From Candidatus Poseidoniia archaeon (GTDB lineage: Archaea > Thermoplasmatota > Poseidoniia > MGIII > CG-Epi1): 33,300 nucleotides of DNA. Location: assembly GCA_022449785.1 (NCBI GenBank), contig JAKURQ010000008.1:1-33300 (forward strand). The letters run 5' to 3'. The stretch's first letter is position 1. The number at the start of each line of letters is the position of its first letter. Below the pieces are notes generated by a model. It had not been told where the DNA came from, did no database searches, and saw nothing but the letters and a program-made list of their open reading frames with translations. A program made the translations under genes and the position numbers. Below are positions 33,167 through 33,300 of the stretch, in pieces.

Positions 33167-33300
33167 GTCATCCAACAGAAGTTCGTGATTTGTATCCAAG
33201 TAGTCCATTGGGTGAAACAGAGGGAGATGTCCCTACGGGTAGAGATGTTGAATGGGAACCACTAGTTGATTATCGAAGAAATGGCGTTAGTGAAACCACA
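33163..33300 (+). CDS. Start of an unrecognised gene in the dioxygenase operon (partial, C-terminus outside)
   Basis: The frame opens at a TTG that overlaps the monooxygenase stop (TTGA) and stays open to the window edge for 46 codons. The visible part is SHPTEVRDLYPSSPLGETEG and then DVPTGRDVEWEPLVDYRRNG. I do not recognise the family from this piece. The packing matches its neighbours, so it is likely the fourth gene of the unit. An ATG start is absent. Confidence 0.5.
   Translation, partial: MSHPTEVRDLYPSSPLGETEGDVPTGRDVEWEPLVDYRRNGVSETT

Noticed and set aside
1-33300. Mobile elements, CRISPR arrays, tRNA or rRNA genes
   Set aside because: No transposase, integrase, spaced repeats or cloverleaf-like sequence was found, and there is almost no non-coding space.

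Overview
The window reads as a compact, AT-rich chromosome segment of a planktonic euryarchaeon, most likely Marine Group II (Poseidoniia) or the related Marine Group III. The evidence is mixed archaeal and bacterial-type content. Clearly archaeal genes are archaeal-type alanyl-tRNA synthetase, TrmY, a Hef-type helicase, KptA, eS19, eL39, eL31, aIF6, deoxyhypusine synthase, a DUF531-like protein and an HVO_0476-like zinc finger protein. Bacterial-type genes are DNA gyrase subunit A, PurH and tryptophan 2,3-dioxygenase. Gene starts tend to lie 24-29 nt after a TATA-like box, as expected for archaeal leaderless transcripts. The lineage is an inference; no rRNA gene is present to settle it.

Layout. 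1-5294 (minus strand): an OPT transporter, TrmY, a UbiA-family prenyltransferase, a sugar-phosphate nucleotidyltransferase and a metallo-beta-lactamase-fold hydrolase cut by the window edge; the first three are joined by ATGA overlaps. 5373-8532: alaS, convergent with a small CoA-binding protein. 8533-13266: a divergent spacer with a perfect 20-bp GC-rich palindrome, then topA, a nuclease-less Hef-like helicase and kptA. 13291-16971: purH, a zinc finger protein, a polytopic membrane protein and a small two-helix membrane protein. 16973-19607: a PNPOx-like protein diverging from eS19-eL39-eL31-aIF6, then a convergent DUF531-like gene. 19677-23948: gyrA with an added C-terminal zinc ribbon, deoxyhypusine synthase and a DDAH-like guanidine hydrolase, all overlapping. 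23991-26335: inositol-1-phosphate synthase and a VAT1-like reductase. 26386-29703: a winged-helix regulator, a small zinc-binding protein and a large membrane-anchored beta-propeller protein; two copies of an identical 20-bp element lie just upstream of two TATA boxes here. 29715-33300: an alpha/beta hydrolase diverging from tryptophan 2,3-dioxygenase, an SDR protein, a luciferase-like monooxygenase and the start of an unrecognised gene, tightly packed.

Most of the window is housekeeping (translation, RNA modification, DNA topology, purine synthesis). The likeliest places for something new are the 26.3-29.7 kb regulator/zinc protein/beta-propeller unit with its twin operator-like repeat, the tryptophan dioxygenase operon at 30.2-33.3 kb, the 20-bp palindrome before topA, and unusual C-termini on both topoisomerases. 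There is no gene-free stretch over 300 bases, and I saw no tRNA, rRNA, CRISPR array, insertion sequence or integration site.
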